A stretch of DNA of 64,000 nucleotides, from the NCBI RefSeq assembly GCF_000633355.1, contig NZ_AYMQ01000055.1, positions 62,001-126,000 on the forward strand. The letters are read 5' to 3'. Source of the DNA: Serratia sp. H1w (GTDB taxonomy: Bacteria > Pseudomonadota > Gammaproteobacteria > Enterobacterales > Enterobacteriaceae). This document shows, in pieces, positions 18,876 to 28,634 of this stretch. Every line of letters starts with the position of its first letter. Position 1 is the first letter of the stretch. The notes beneath the pieces were generated by a model. That model was not told the origin of the DNA, did not search any database, and was given only the letters and a program-made list of their open reading frames with translations. Position numbers and translations under genes: made by a program.

Positions 18876-19565
18876 CTATAGGCCCATACGCTTGCGGCCC
18901 CAGCGGGCCAGCCATTCGGAAACCATCAGGGCAGCCAGGGCCAGCACGATGGCAATCACGCACAGGCGCGCTGCTGCCGCTTCGGCGCCTGGCGTTTCAA
19001 TCAGGGTGTACATTGCCAGCGGGATGGTGCGGGTTTCGCCGGGGATATTGGAAACAAAGGTGATGGTGGCACCAAACTCGCCCAAAGAGCGAGCAAAGGC
19101 CAGTACCACGCCAACGATCACGCCGGGTAGCGAAAGCGGTAAGGTGATGGTGAAAAACACCCGCCACGGATTAGCACCCAAGGTGCGGGCCGCCAATTCC
19201 AACCGGGTATCCACCGCTTCCAGCGACATGCGGATAGCACGCACCATCAGCGGGAATGCCACCACGGCCGAAGCCAAAGCAGCACCACGCCAGCTGAAAC
19301 TGAAGCTGAAACCAAACCAGTTATACAGCCATTCGCCGATAAAACCGCGCCGCCCCATGGCGATCAACAGCAGATAGCCCACCACCACCGGCGGCAGGAC
19401 TAACGGCAGATGGATAATGCTATCCAACAACGATTTACCGGGAAAATTGCAGCGCACCAGGATCCAGGCCATCAAAATACCCAGCGGCAAACTGCAGACT
19501 ACCGCCAGGCTGGAGACTTTCAGGCTCAGTTCAACGGCCTGCCACTCATACTCACTTAATATCAT
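18876..19565 (-). CDS. modB: Molybdate ABC transporter permease ModB
   Basis: ModB (229 residues) is the inner-membrane permease, with about five transmembrane helices and the EAA loop in the form RTLGANPWRVFFTITLPLSLPG, which docks on ModC. It is homodimeric in the transporter. The start overlaps the modA stop by four bases, and its stop abuts the modC ATG, so modABC is tightly coupled. Confidence 0.98.
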   Translation of the reverse strand: MILSEYEWQAVELSLKVSSLAVVCSLPLGILMAWILVRCNFPGKSLLDSIIHLPLVLPPVVVGYLLLIAMGRRGFIGEWLYNWFGFSFSFSWRGAALASAVVAFPLMVRAIRMSLEAVDTRLELAARTLGANPWRVFFTITLPLSLPGVIVGVVLAFARSLGEFGATITFVSNIPGETRTIPLAMYTLIETPGAEAAAARLCVIAIVLALAALMVSEWLARWGRKRMGL

Positions 19566-20335
19566 TTACGCGGGGTGAATCCATAACGTTCGAAGATAGC
19601 CGCGGCTTGCGGACTCTTCAGATAATCGTAGAAAGCCGTCACGGCTGGCGTCTGGTGATCTTTAACAATCGCCATTGGGTATTCGACCGGTTTGTGGCTG
19701 TCTTCAGGGAAGATGGCGATCACTTTAACCTTGTCGCTGGCTACGGCATCGGAACCATACACGATGCCCAGCGGGGCTTCTTCACGCTCCACCATCGCCA
19801 TGGCACTACGCACGTTGTTAGCACGCGCCAGTTGAGGTTCCAGCGTGGTCCAGGCCCCCAGATTCTGCAACGCTTCTTTGGCGTAGAGGCCAGCAGGCAC
19901 ATGATCCGGATCGCCGACGGACAGGCGGCCACCGTTAAGTAATTTTGCCCAATCGGTTTGCTTGTTGATAGTGATTTTATCTTGTTTGGCCGATTTGGCG
20001 GCGATCAGCACCAGTTCATTACCCAACAAGGTATAACGGGTGTCTTTCACCATTTGCTGCTTATCAATGGCATAATCCATCCATTGCTGATCGGCAGAGA
20101 TAAACATATCTGCTGGCGCCCCTTGCTCGATCTGACGTGCCAGCGTAGAAGAGGAAGCGAAAGAGGAGACAACTTCTACATCTTTGCCTTTCTGGTATTC
20201 GGTGGCGATATCCTGCAACGCGTTGGTCAGCGAGGCCGCAGCAAACACGGTGATTTTCTCCGCCGCAGCAACCTGAGCCACCAGCCCCGAAGCCAATGCC
20301 ACACCGCCAACCCATTTAATCCATTGCTGTTTCAT
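19562..20335 (-). CDS. modA: Molybdate-binding periplasmic protein ModA
   Basis: ModA (257 residues) captures molybdate or tungstate in the periplasm and delivers it to ModBC. A signal peptide is clear: MKQQWIKWVGG, hydrophobic core, then cleavage near AQVAAA-EK. The mature start KITVFAAASLTNALQDIA is the classic ModA motif, and FASSSTLARQIEQGAPADMFISAD contributes ligand residues. A ModE operator lies about 30 bp upstream. Confidence 0.98.
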   Translation of the reverse strand: MKQQWIKWVGGVALASGLVAQVAAAEKITVFAAASLTNALQDIATEYQKGKDVEVVSSFASSSTLARQIEQGAPADMFISADQQWMDYAIDKQQMVKDTRYTLLGNELVLIAAKSAKQDKITINKQTDWAKLLNGGRLSVGDPDHVPAGLYAKEALQNLGAWTTLEPQLARANNVRSAMAMVEREEAPLGIVYGSDAVASDKVKVIAIFPEDSHKPVEYPMAIVKDHQTPAVTAFYDYLKSPQAAAIFERYGFTPRK

Positions 20336-20366
20336 TGTTTTCTCCGCAAGTTAACCATCATCACAT

Positions 20367-20390
20367 CGTTATGTAAAAAATAATATAACG
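20367..20390. promoter_or_regulatory. ModE operator upstream of modA
   Basis: The 24-bp site has the inverted half-sites CGTTATGTA and TATAACG around an A/T-rich centre, close to the E. coli modA operator (CGTTATATT...ATAACG). Molybdate-loaded ModE would repress modABC here. Confidence 0.8.
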
Positions 20391-20443
20391 TAGCGCGAAA
20401 GATTGTCATGCGGTTTATCGGCAAAGCGGGAGATAACTTGAGA

Positions 20444-20476
20444 AATACCCGCCAAAACGACTCGGCGGGCATTTGG
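20444..20476 (-). terminator. Putative terminator after acrZ
   Basis: CCCGCC (20448-20453) and GGCGGG (20464-20469) form a GC-rich stem with a 10-base loop, nine bases after the acrZ stop. The T tract on the minus strand is weak. Confidence 0.5.
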
Positions 20477-20484
20477 GATGGGGA

Positions 20485-20628
20485 TTAGCTGCGGTTTTCT
20501 TTCGGATGGCCAACTTTGGAGAAGACGTTAAACACTTCACCCAAGCCATAAATCAAGCCCAGGATAATGGCCATTACTACCGGCACCATTACCACGGCAA
20601 ACAACAGACTGGTCAACAATTCTAACAT
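20485..20628 (-). CDS. acrZ: AcrAB-TolC accessory small membrane protein AcrZ
   Basis: This 47-residue single-helix protein (E. coli AcrZ, formerly YbhT, has 49) begins [19 protein letters not shown] and continues with the conserved [10 protein letters not shown]. AcrZ binds the AcrB pump in the inner membrane and widens its drug export range. It lies between modA and modE and is divergent from modE, exactly as in E. coli. Confidence 0.96.
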   Translation of the reverse strand: MLELLTSLLFAVVMVPVVMAIILGLIYGLGEVFNVFSKVGHPKENRS

Positions 20629-20808
20629 GGTAGCCTCACTTAACTGCTTTAAACCGCTGCGTAGGTCTCACTGTAAACCAAAACGCAGGTGAAAACGCGG
20701 TTATTTTACCGACTGAGGGAAATTTGTAACCGGCTAAACGTGCTCAGTTGGCGCTTTGCTGCAAATCGGCGACAATAACCTGACTTATTGCCTTATTAAG
20801 GATTAATC

Positions 20809-21600
20809 ATGCAGGCCGAGATCCTCCTGACTCTAAAACTTCAAGAGAAGCTGTTCGCCGACCCACGCCGTATCTCGCTACTCAAGCAAGTGGTTCATAC
20901 CGGCTCGATCAGCCAGGGGGCCAAACTGGCGGGGATCAGCTACAAGAGCGCTTGGGACGCCATCAACGAGATGAATCAGTTGGCCGAGCAGACGGTAGTC
21001 GAACGTGCAACCGGTGGCAAGGGTGGCGGTGGCGCACAGGTGACCCGCTATGGCCTGCGGCTGATCCAGCTTTACGATCTGCTGGGCCAAATCCAGCAAA
21101 AAGCCTTTGACGTGTTGCAGCAGGATAATCTGCCGTTGGACAGCCTGTTGGCCGCCATCGCCCGTTTCTCGTTGCAAACCAGCGCCCGCAACCAGTTTTT
21201 CGGTACCGTGATTGAACGCGATCACCAGCAGGTTCAACAGCATATCAGTCTGTTGCTTGCCGATGGCCACACCCGCCTGACCGCCGCCGTCACCCAGCAA
21301 AGCGCCGATCGGTTACAGTTGACTCCGGGCAAAGAAGTTTTGGCCTTGATTAAGGCGCCTTGGGTGAAGCTGAGCACCGATCCGGCCTCGAATGGCCTGG
21401 CAGATAACGCGCTAGCGGGAAGCGTAGCCAGCATTCAGCCTGGCAGCGAGCACAGCGAGGTTCTGGTGACGCTCAACGGCGGAGAGACACTGTGTGCCAC
21501 CGTCAGCAATCAGGAACTGGCGCAGTTGAAACTGAGCGTGGGCACGGCAGTTCACGCCTTGTTCAACGCCGATCGAGTGATTGTCGCGACGTTGTGTTAA
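20809..21600 (+). CDS. modE: Molybdate-responsive transcriptional regulator ModE
   Basis: ModE (263 residues, E. coli 262) is a dimeric regulator. Residues about 1-110 form the LysR-like winged helix (SISQGAKLAGISYKSAWDAINEMN, then TGGKGGGGAQVT). The C-terminal half holds two TOBE/MOP-type repeats that bind molybdate (RNQFFGTVIERDHQQVQQHISL and LSTDPASNGLADNALAGSV). It represses modABC and in E. coli activates moa and several molybdoenzyme operons. It diverges from acrZ; an ERIC element follows before modF. Confidence 0.97.
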   Translation: MQAEILLTLKLQEKLFADPRRISLLKQVVHTGSISQGAKLAGISYKSAWDAINEMNQLAEQTVVERATGGKGGGGAQVTRYGLRLIQLYDLLGQIQQKAFDVLQQDNLPLDSLLAAIARFSLQTSARNQFFGTVIERDHQQVQQHISLLLADGHTRLTAAVTQQSADRLQLTPGKEVLALIKAPWVKLSTDPASNGLADNALAGSVASIQPGSEHSEVLVTLNGGETLCATVSNQELAQLKLSVGTAVHALFNADRVIVATLC

Positions 21601-21658
21601 ACGCAACGTCACGTTGCAGTATTGCCGATTGACATCTTTTCCTCTTGCTCCTATCTCT

Positions 21659-21784
21659 ATACCCTATGGATTTCAAGCCGCAGCTAGGCGGCAAGCTCGT
21701 TCATCCCTAGGAGCTTACTTTTCGTAAGTGACTAGGGTGAACGAGTGCAGATAACAACGCTGCGGCTTGAAAGACGACGGGTAT
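21659..21784. repeat. ERIC (IRU) intergenic repeat
   Basis: The 126-bp imperfect palindrome starts ATACCC and ends GGGTAT. It contains the ERIC core, CCCTAGGAGCTTACTT then GTAAGTGACTAGGGTGAACG, and terminal GCCGCAGC / GCTGCGGC arms. It lies between modE and modF, so the transcript would carry a large hairpin. Confidence 0.92.
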
Positions 21785-21816
21785 AAATAAAATAATTGCA
21801 GAATAGGGAACAGAGG

Positions 21817-23286
21817 ATGTCGTCGTTGCACATTTCGCAAGGTTCATTTCGCTTAAGCGATACCCGCACGCTGGAGCTGGATCGGCTTGACATACAGTCC
21901 GGTGATAGCTGGGCATTCGTCGGGGCTAACGGCAGCGGGAAATCCGCTCTGGCCAGGGCGCTGGCGGGTGAACTGACATTACTGAAAGGCGAACGCCACA
22001 GTGATTTTCACCACGTGGTGCGGATTTCGTTCGAACAGTTGCAAAAGCTGGTCAGCGATGAATGGCAGCGCAACAATACCGACCTGCTCAGCCAGGACGA
22101 AGACGACACTGGACGCACCACGGCGGAAATCATTCAGGAAGAACTCAACGATCCCGCTCGCTGCGCGCAGTTAGCCGAGCAATTTGGCATCACTCCCCTG
22201 CTTACGCGCCGTTTCAAATATCTCTCTACCGGCGAGACACGCAAAACCCTGCTGTGTCGCGCCCTGATGGTTCAACCCGATTTGCTGATCCTCGACGAGC
22301 CGTTCGACGGGTTGGACGTCAATTCACGCGCTCAGCTCGCCACCCTACTGGGCGAACTTTCGCAACAGGGCTATACGCTGGTTCTGGTGCTCAACCGTTT
22401 TGATGAGATCCCAGGCTTCATTCAACAGGTTGGCGTGCTGGCCGATTGTACTCTCACCAGTCAAGGGCCCCGGGAACAGGTGATGGCCGAAGCGCTGGTC
22501 GCCCAACTGGCACACAGTGAAAACCTCAATGGCTTGACGCTGCCAGAAACCGAAGATCCCATCCAGGTCGTCCGGCTCCCGGTCGATCGGCCACTGATCG
22601 TATTACGTGATGGCGTGGTGAGCTACAACGATCGGCCCATCCTCAATCAGCTCAGTTGGCAAGTTAACCCCGGTGAGCACTGGCAGATCGTCGGCCCGAA
22701 CGGGGCGGGAAAATCTACCCTGCTCAGCCTGATCACCGGCGATCATCCGCAAGGCTACAGCAACGATCTGACGCTATTCGGCCGCCGACGCGGCAGCGGT
22801 GAAACCATCTGGGATATCAAACGTCATATCGGTTACGTCAGCAGCAGCCTGCATCTCGACTACCGGGTGAGCTCCCGCGTGCGTAACGTGATCCTGTCCG
22901 GCTTCTTTGATTCGATCGGCATTTATCAGGCGGTTTCCGATCGTCAGCAGCAGTTGACCTCACAATGGCTGGCGCTACTCGGGCTTGGCGCTATGGGGGA
23001 TGCCCCCTTCCATAGCCTTTCCTGGGGCCAGCAACGTCTGGCGCTGATCGCCCGGGCGTTGGTCAAGCACCCGGCATTGCTGATCCTCGATGAACCGTTG
23101 CAAGGATTGGATCCGCTGAACCGCCAGTTGGTAAGGCGCTTCGTTGATGTGCTGATCCAACAAGGCTCGACCCAGTTGCTGTTTGTTTCACATCATGCAG
23201 AAGATGCGCCGCAATGCATCACGCACCGTTTTTCCTTCATCCCCGAAGGCGATGGCTACCGCTATCAGCAAGACATACTGGCTTGA
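21817..23286 (+). CDS. modF: Tandem ABC ATPase ModF (PhrA-type)
   Basis: ModF (489 residues) has two ABC ATPase domains and no membrane segment. Domain 1 shows GANGSGKSALARAL, the degenerate signature LSTGETRKTLLCRAL and LLILDEPFDGLD; domain 2 shows GPNGAGKSTLLSL, LSWGQQRLALIARAL and LLILDEPLQGLD. The protein is nearly the E. coli ModF sequence, whose function is unsettled (links to molybdenum metabolism and photorepair were proposed). ATG 21817 follows a purine-rich GGGAACAGAGG stretch. Confidence 0.95.
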   Translation: MSSLHISQGSFRLSDTRTLELDRLDIQSGDSWAFVGANGSGKSALARALAGELTLLKGERHSDFHHVVRISFEQLQKLVSDEWQRNNTDLLSQDEDDTGRTTAEIIQEELNDPARCAQLAEQFGITPLLTRRFKYLSTGETRKTLLCRALMVQPDLLILDEPFDGLDVNSRAQLATLLGELSQQGYTLVLVLNRFDEIPGFIQQVGVLADCTLTSQGPREQVMAEALVAQLAHSENLNGLTLPETEDPIQVVRLPVDRPLIVLRDGVVSYNDRPILNQLSWQVNPGEHWQIVGPNGAGKSTLLSLITGDHPQGYSNDLTLFGRRRGSGETIWDIKRHIGYVSSSLHLDYRVSSRVRNVILSGFFDSIGIYQAVSDRQQQLTSQWLALLGLGAMGDAPFHSLSWGQQRLALIARALVKHPALLILDEPLQGLDPLNRQLVRRFVDVLIQQGSTQLLFVSHHAEDAPQCITHRFSFIPEGDGYRYQQDILA

Positions 23287-23292
23287 TCAAAT

Positions 23293-23319
23293 GTAGGGGG
23301 CTGCATGCGGCTCCCCTAC
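23293..23319. repeat. GTAGGGG palindromic repeat, copy 1
   Basis: GTAGGGGGCTGCATGCGGCT continues into CCCCTAC, a near-perfect palindrome centred on GCATGC. It follows the modF stop by six bases and may also terminate transcription. Related copies lie at 30019, 34893, 36945 and 60429. Confidence 0.7.
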
Positions 23320-23416
23320 TTGTGAATCTCGAGACATATCCGGCAACACTTACTCCACAACGCATCACATTTGGCCTTTTATCATAAAAGGGTAGAGAGA
23401 CGTTTTTGGAGAGGGT

Positions 23417-23989
23417 ATGTCCGCCGCGCTGATTATTATTGACCTGATTGAAGATCTGGCTGGCCCCAAGGGGCGGGCGAATCACTGCCGCGAGCAAATT
23501 GTTACGCGAGAGGTGATCGCACACGTCAACGCCGCAGCGGCCTACGCGCGGATACGTAAAATCCCGGTGATTTGGCTGCGCACCGGTTTTGCCGACGATT
23601 ACCACGACATTCCCCGGCACTCCCCGCTGTTTAATCAGCTCAAACATATTGGCGCGCTGCGGCTAAGCAACGAAGGATGTCATTGGCTGGCCGGTCTGGA
23701 AGTAAAAACCGAGGATTTGCGTCTCGAAAAGAAAGGACTTAGCGCTTTTGCCGGTAACAATTTGTTAGCTTGGTTACAGCAGCACCGCTGTCATCACCTG
23801 CTACTGGGCGGCATCAGCACCCCACTGGCCATTGAGAGTACGGCCATACAGGCTCACGATGCAGGATTACAGGTAACCGTACTGCAAGATCTTTGCGCCG
23901 CCTCAACGGAAGAAATCCACCAGCAAAGTCTGGAAACCTTGCAAAATCTGGGGGAAGTTATGCGTTCTCAAGCATGGATGAAGGGGTAA
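23417..23989 (+). CDS. Isochorismatase-fold hydrolase-like protein lacking the catalytic cysteine
   Basis: The 190-residue protein has the isochorismatase-like fold: ALIIIDLIEDLAG with Asp9, and EKKGLSAFAGNNL with Lys105 of the catalytic triad. The motif that normally reads GxxTxxCVxxTA here reads GISTPLAIESTA, so position 138 is Ala, not the nucleophilic Cys. True isochorismatases (EntB, PhzD) also lack the cysteine, so it could be a non-amidase hydrolase or inactive. GGAGAGG precedes ATG 23417. It stands where E. coli has galE and has no obvious functional partner. Confidence 0.8.
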   Translation: MSAALIIIDLIEDLAGPKGRANHCREQIVTREVIAHVNAAAAYARIRKIPVIWLRTGFADDYHDIPRHSPLFNQLKHIGALRLSNEGCHWLAGLEVKTEDLRLEKKGLSAFAGNNLLAWLQQHRCHHLLLGGISTPLAIESTAIQAHDAGLQVTVLQDLCAASTEEIHQQSLETLQNLGEVMRSQAWMKG

Positions 23990-24134
23990 GTCATTTCCGC
24001 ACGATTAACTACTGTCCCGACCTTTGATTTCACCCTGTTGTGCTACTATCCGAATTAGTGCTCATTTAACCAGACATTAACACGCCGGGTTTCCGGCATT
24101 GGGCACCGTGTGTCTATTTTAAGGGATAGCTATT

Positions 24135-24953
24135 ATGTGGGGCGTACTTTCGGCTTCGTTGTTCTTTTTGCCCTTTAACCGGCTGATTGCTGCGGTAGTA
24201 TTGGCTGCCGCCGCCGCGATGGGGGTTTATCACCATATTCTGACGCCCGTCAGCCTGGGCTATCTGGCGGTTATCGCTCTCGCCATCTGGCTTCATCAAC
24301 ACTACCGCCAGCAGCGTAGCATCAAGCTAGTGCTGGAACTGTTCTTAGTCGCCAGTTCAATCGCCCTGTTTTACCACCAGATCCCCGGTTTCAATAACCA
24401 ATTGATGGTCGATCAGGACAAAGTGGGCCCGCAGAGCTCGCTGTATTCCATGTATTACAACTTCGATAAAGCGCTGGTGCCTTTCCTGTTGTTAGCCTGC
24501 CTGCCAACACTGTTTAACGCTGGCCAGCCCGACAAGCGGGTTGGATCTAGCGCCTGGATCATCCTGGTGCTAGCCATTCCTGCGGTGCTGCTGTTGGCAG
24601 TTGCGCTCGGTGGCCTAAAAGTTGAGCTGCATCTGCCATCATGGATCCTGGCATTTATTATGGCCAACCTGTTTTTTGTTTCGATGGCCGAAGAAGCGCT
24701 ATTCCGTGGTTATTTACAGCAACGTCTGCGCCAGTGGCTGGGTGCCTATCCGGCACTGATTATCACCGCTTTACTGTTTGGTGCCGCCCACTTTGCCGGT
24801 GGCACGTTGATGGTGGCGTTTGCCACACTGGCGGGCGTGATTTATGGCCTGGCTTGGATGTGGAGTGGCCGCCTGTGGGTGCCCATTGCCTTCCACTTTG
24901 GCTTAAATCTGGTCCACCTGCTGTTCTTTACCTATCCAGTTTACCAGTATTAA
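24135..24953 (+). CDS. CPBP-family intramembrane glutamic endopeptidase
   Basis: The 272-residue protein has about eight membrane helices. The C-terminal ABI/CAAX protease domain shows all motifs: AEEALFRGYLQQRL (Glu186-Glu187, Arg191), FGAAHF (His219) and FHFGLNL (His254, Asn258). Family members cleave membrane-embedded substrates such as prenylated proteins or peptides; some guard against bacteriocins. The substrate here is unknown. It is followed by a terminator and then by galTKM. Confidence 0.88.
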   Translation: MWGVLSASLFFLPFNRLIAAVVLAAAAAMGVYHHILTPVSLGYLAVIALAIWLHQHYRQQRSIKLVLELFLVASSIALFYHQIPGFNNQLMVDQDKVGPQSSLYSMYYNFDKALVPFLLLACLPTLFNAGQPDKRVGSSAWIILVLAIPAVLLLAVALGGLKVELHLPSWILAFIMANLFFVSMAEEALFRGYLQQRLRQWLGAYPALIITALLFGAAHFAGGTLMVAFATLAGVIYGLAWMWSGRLWVPIAFHFGLNLVHLLFFTYPVYQY

Positions 24954-24962
24954 TCACTCTCC

Positions 24963-24995
24963 AGGCCGGCAGTTCCTGCTGTCGGCCTGATTTTG
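24963..24995 (+). terminator. Rho-independent terminator after the CPBP gene
   Basis: AGGCCGGCAG and CTGTCGGCCT form a 10-bp stem (one mismatch) with a 6-base loop, followed by GATTTTGTG, nine bases after the stop. Confidence 0.8.
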
Positions 24996-25061
24996 TGTAA
25001 TCGTTACCACTTAATCATCCCTGCTGCCTCATTTATCCCTGCAATAATATGGCCGAAATCC

Positions 25062-25077
25062 ATGTAAGCGATTCCAT
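25062..25077. promoter_or_regulatory. GalR/GalS operator, upstream (OE-like)
   Basis: ATGTAAGCGATTCCAT matches the E. coli external gal operator GTGTAAACGATTCCAC at 13 of 16 positions. It lies about 148 bp before the galT start. Confidence 0.8.
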
Positions 25078-25171
25078 TTTTCGCACTGGATCACCTTTTT
25101 ATCGCCACAGGCATGCTATCTTCTAGCCATTATTTGCCAAAATGCTGATGCTAAAGTCGCTCAAGCAGCAA

Positions 25172-25187
25172 GTGAAAGCGATTACAT
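25172..25187. promoter_or_regulatory. GalR/GalS operator, downstream (OI-like)
   Basis: GTGAAAGCGATTACAT is a second GalR-type site, 110 bp centre to centre from the first and 23 bp before the galT ATG. The E. coli operators are about 113 bp apart and support a HU-dependent DNA loop. A -10-like TATCTT lies between them at about 25117. Confidence 0.75.
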
Positions 25188-25209
25188 TCAGTGAGATGAA
25201 GGAAGCGTT

Positions 25210-26259
25210 ATGCCTGATTTTAATCCTATCGATCATCCACATCGCCGTTTTAATCCCCTGACCGGCCAGTGGGTGCTGGTCTCTCCGCACCGGGCCAAAC
25301 GCCCGTGGCAAGGCCAGCAGGAGTCTCTCTCACAGGAAACCCTGCCGTCCCACGATCCCGACTGCTTCCTTTGCCCCGGCAATACGCGCGTAACCGGTGA
25401 TACCAACCCTGACTATTCGGGAACCTACGTATTCACCAATGATTTTGCCGCCCTGATGCAAGATACCCCGCAGGCACCGGAAAGTGACGATCCGCTGATG
25501 CGTTGCCAGAGCGCACGTGGTACCAGCCGGGTTATCTGCTTCTCCCCGGATCATAGCAAAACGCTGTCACAACTAACGTTGCCCGCACTGGAACAGGTGA
25601 TCGCTACCTGGCAGGAACAGACTGCCGATCTGGGGCGCAGCTACCCCTGGGTGCAGGTATTTGAAAATAAAGGGGCTGCGATGGGGTGTTCCAACCCTCA
25701 CCCACACGGCCAGATATGGGCCAACAGCTTCTTGCCGAATGAAGCCGAGCGGGAAGATCGCCTGCAACAGGAGTATTTCAGCCAACATCAATCCGCCATG
25801 CTGGTGGACTACGCACGGCGCGAGCAGGCCGACGGCAGCCGGACGGTAGTGGAAACCGAGCACTGGTTGGCGGTCGTCCCTTACTGGGCCGCCTGGCCGT
25901 TCGAAACCCTGCTGCTGCCAAAAGCGCCGGTGCAACGCCTCACCGATCTCAGTGCCGCGCAAAGCCGCGATCTGGCCGTCGCGCTGAAGAAGTTGACCAG
26001 CCGCTATGACAACCTGTTCCAATGCTCTTTCCCTTATTCCATGGGCTGGCACGGCGCCCCCTTCAACCAGGCCGATAATCGCCACTGGCAGCTACATGCC
26101 CACTTCTACCCGCCGTTACTACGCAGTGCCACGGTGCGCAAATTTATGGTGGGCTATGAAATGCTGGCGGAAACCCAGCGCGATCTGACCGCTGAACAAG
26201 CCGCTGAACGCCTGCGCGCGGTCAGTGATATCCATTACCGCGAAGCCGGAGTGAAATAA
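25210..26259 (+). CDS. galT: Galactose-1-phosphate uridylyltransferase GalT
   Basis: GalT (349 residues) exchanges UMP between UDP-glucose and galactose-1-phosphate in the Leloir pathway. The zinc ligands Cys52, Cys55 (CFLCPGN), His115 (FSPDHSKTL) and His164, and the nucleophile His166 (NPHPHGQIW), are all at the E. coli positions. In E. coli galE comes first; here galT is the first gene behind the gal operators. Its stop shares one base with the galK start. Confidence 0.99.
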   Translation: MPDFNPIDHPHRRFNPLTGQWVLVSPHRAKRPWQGQQESLSQETLPSHDPDCFLCPGNTRVTGDTNPDYSGTYVFTNDFAALMQDTPQAPESDDPLMRCQSARGTSRVICFSPDHSKTLSQLTLPALEQVIATWQEQTADLGRSYPWVQVFENKGAAMGCSNPHPHGQIWANSFLPNEAEREDRLQQEYFSQHQSAMLVDYARREQADGSRTVVETEHWLAVVPYWAAWPFETLLLPKAPVQRLTDLSAAQSRDLAVALKKLTSRYDNLFQCSFPYSMGWHGAPFNQADNRHWQLHAHFYPPLLRSATVRKFMVGYEMLAETQRDLTAEQAAERLRAVSDIHYREAGVK

Positions 26260-27410
26260 TGAGTCTGAAGCAACATACCCAAGCCCTGTTTACCGAACAC
26301 TTTGGCTATGCGCCGACCCTGACGATCCAGGCCCCGGGCCGGGTTAATCTGATTGGCGAGCACACCGATTACAACGACGGCTTTGTCTTGCCTTGCGCGA
26401 TTGATTACCAGACCGTGATTAGCGGGGCCCCACGTAGCGATCGCCAGATCCGCGTATTGGCTGCCGATTATGAAAACCAGCAGGATCAGTTCTCGCTGGA
26501 TGAGCCGATCGTCAGCCATGCCAATCTGCGCTGGGCCGATTATGTGCGCGGCGTGGTGAAGCATTTGCAGACCCGTGATGCCAATTTTGGCGGCGCCGAT
26601 CTGGTGATCAGTGGCAACGTCCCGCAGGGTGCTGGGCTTAGCTCTTCCGCCTCGTTAGAAGTGGCCGTCGGCCAGGCATTGCAGGCGCTCTACCAATTGC
26701 CGTTGGACGGCGTAGCGCTGGCGCTGAACGGTCAGGAAGCGGAAAACCAGTTTGTCGGCTGCAACTGCGGCATTATGGATCAGTTGATTTCTGCACTGGG
26801 GAAGAAAGATCACGCGCTGCTGATCGATTGCCGCTCGCTGGAAACGCGTGCAGTGCCGATGCCAGCCGATATTGCAGTGGTAATCATCAACTCCAACGTC
26901 AAACGTGGTCTGGTCGATAGCGAGTACAACACTCGCCGCAAGCAATGCGAGGCCGCGGCGCGCTTCTTCGGCGTCAAGGCGTTGCGGGATGTCAGCCCGG
27001 ATCTGTTTTTCCCGATCCAACATGAACTGGATCCGATCGTCGCCAAACGTGCGCGCCATGTGATCACCGAAAACGATCGCACCTTGGCCGCTGCCGATGC
27101 CTTGGCCGCGGGCAACCTGAAGCTGATGGGCAAACTGATGGCGGAATCCCACGCTTCGATGCGTGATGATTTTGAAATTACCGTGCCCCCTATCGATACG
27201 CTGGTCGAGATTGTCAAAAACGTCATTGGCGATCGGGGCGGCGTGCGTATGACCGGCGGTGGCTTTGGTGGTTGCATCGTGGCCCTGATGCCACTGGATC
27301 TGGTGGAGCCCGTGCGCGCAGCGGTGGCGCAGGAATATCCACGGCAGACCAACGGCCTGCAAGAAACCTTCTACGTCTGTAAAGCCTCACAAGGATCCGG
27401 CCTATGCTGA
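26259..27410 (+). CDS. galK: Galactokinase GalK
   Basis: GalK (383 residues, E. coli 382) phosphorylates alpha-D-galactose at C1. It shows the galactose-binding signature [20 protein letters not shown], the GHMP ATP motif [17 protein letters not shown] and the C-terminal [11 protein letters not shown] loop. It is translationally coupled to galT (TAATG) and overlaps galM by seven bases. Confidence 0.99.
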   Translation: MSLKQHTQALFTEHFGYAPTLTIQAPGRVNLIGEHTDYNDGFVLPCAIDYQTVISGAPRSDRQIRVLAADYENQQDQFSLDEPIVSHANLRWADYVRGVVKHLQTRDANFGGADLVISGNVPQGAGLSSSASLEVAVGQALQALYQLPLDGVALALNGQEAENQFVGCNCGIMDQLISALGKKDHALLIDCRSLETRAVPMPADIAVVIINSNVKRGLVDSEYNTRRKQCEAAARFFGVKALRDVSPDLFFPIQHELDPIVAKRARHVITENDRTLAAADALAAGNLKLMGKLMAESHASMRDDFEITVPPIDTLVEIVKNVIGDRGGVRMTGGGFGGCIVALMPLDLVEPVRAAVAQEYPRQTNGLQETFYVCKASQGSGLC

Positions 27411-28447
27411 GTGATAATTCCGCCGTTGCTCCGGACGGCCAACCTTTTAATCTCACCACCCTGCGTAATGCTGCGGGAACAACGGTCACCTTTATGGATT
27501 GGGGCGCGACCTGGCTTTCTGCCGTGCTGCCGCTGAAATCAGGGGAACGGCGTGAGCTGCTGCTGGGGTGCCAAACCCCACAGGATTACCTGCATCAAGG
27601 AGCCTATTTGGGTGCCACGGTCGGGCGTTATGCCAACCGTATTGCGCATGCCAGCTTACAAATCGATGGCAAGCCACGCCCGCTGATCGCTAATCAAGGG
27701 GAGCATCAACTGCACGGCGGACCGAACGGCTTCCATGCTCGCCGCTGGCAGATCGTGGAACAACATGAGCAGCAGGTGGTTTATCAGCTCCATTCGCCAG
27801 ACGGCGACCAGGGTTTTCCCGGCAACCTCGATGTGACGCTCACCTACCGTCTCACCGCCGATCACCGGCTGGAAATTGAGTATCAGGCACAGACCGATCG
27901 TGCCTGCCCGGTTAACCTGACCAATCATGCCTATTTCAATCTGGATGGCGCAGATCGCGACGCTCGTCAACAGCGCTTGCAGCTGTTCGCCGACCGTTAT
28001 TTGCCGGTAGGTAGCGATGGCATCCCTTGTGCTGATTTAACGGCGGTAGCAGGTAGCGGAATGGATTTTCGCCAACCGAAAACTCTGCAACAAGATTTAT
28101 TGCGCGATCGAGATCAGCAACGGGTCAAAGGTTACGACCACGCTTACCTGCTGCATGAAACCTGCAACGGTTTGGCAAGCCCGGCGGCTCACCTGTGGTC
28201 CGCCGACGGCAAGGTCGGGATGACGGTGTACACCACCGCACCTGCGCTACAGCTTTATAGCGGAAATTTCCTGGGTGGCACGCCAGCACGCGGCGGGGGA
28301 ACCTACCAGAATTACGCCGGGGTAGCGCTGGAAAGCGAATTCCTGCCGGACAGCCCGAATCATCCAGAATGGCCACAGCCGGACTGTTGGTTGCAGCCTG
28401 GCCAACAATACCTGAGCGCCACGCATTATCAGCTTATTCCTATGTAA
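27404..28447 (+). CDS. galM: Aldose 1-epimerase (mutarotase) GalM
   Basis: GalM (347 residues) interconverts alpha and beta galactose so that GalK receives its alpha substrate. The conserved motifs are GRYANRI, the catalytic His in [18 protein letters not shown], and the catalytic Glu in [19 protein letters not shown]. The start lies within the end of galK. A strong terminator follows, so galTKM ends here. Confidence 0.98.
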   Translation: MLSDNSAVAPDGQPFNLTTLRNAAGTTVTFMDWGATWLSAVLPLKSGERRELLLGCQTPQDYLHQGAYLGATVGRYANRIAHASLQIDGKPRPLIANQGEHQLHGGPNGFHARRWQIVEQHEQQVVYQLHSPDGDQGFPGNLDVTLTYRLTADHRLEIEYQAQTDRACPVNLTNHAYFNLDGADRDARQQRLQLFADRYLPVGSDGIPCADLTAVAGSGMDFRQPKTLQQDLLRDRDQQRVKGYDHAYLLHETCNGLASPAAHLWSADGKVGMTVYTTAPALQLYSGNFLGGTPARGGGTYQNYAGVALESEFLPDSPNHPEWPQPDCWLQPGQQYLSATHYQLIPM

Positions 28448-28453
28448 GCCGCC

Positions 28454-28486
28454 ACGCCCCTTATCATGCGGTAAGGGGCGTTTTTG
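28454..28486 (+). terminator. Rho-independent terminator of galTKM
   Basis: ACGCCCCTTA and TAAGGGGCGT form a perfect 10-bp stem with an 8-base loop, followed by TTTTG. Confidence 0.92.
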
Positions 28487-28634
28487 TTATAATTGCTTAC
28501 ATTGCGCCCCTGGGTCGTTACCTTTCCTTATTGCCAACCCCGCACTAGAATCAGGCTACCGTGGTATACACAAGCCCGTGTGCGATATCACAATTTTCGG
28601 CCTACGGGCCGTTCAATAGCTGAAGGAACACCTA

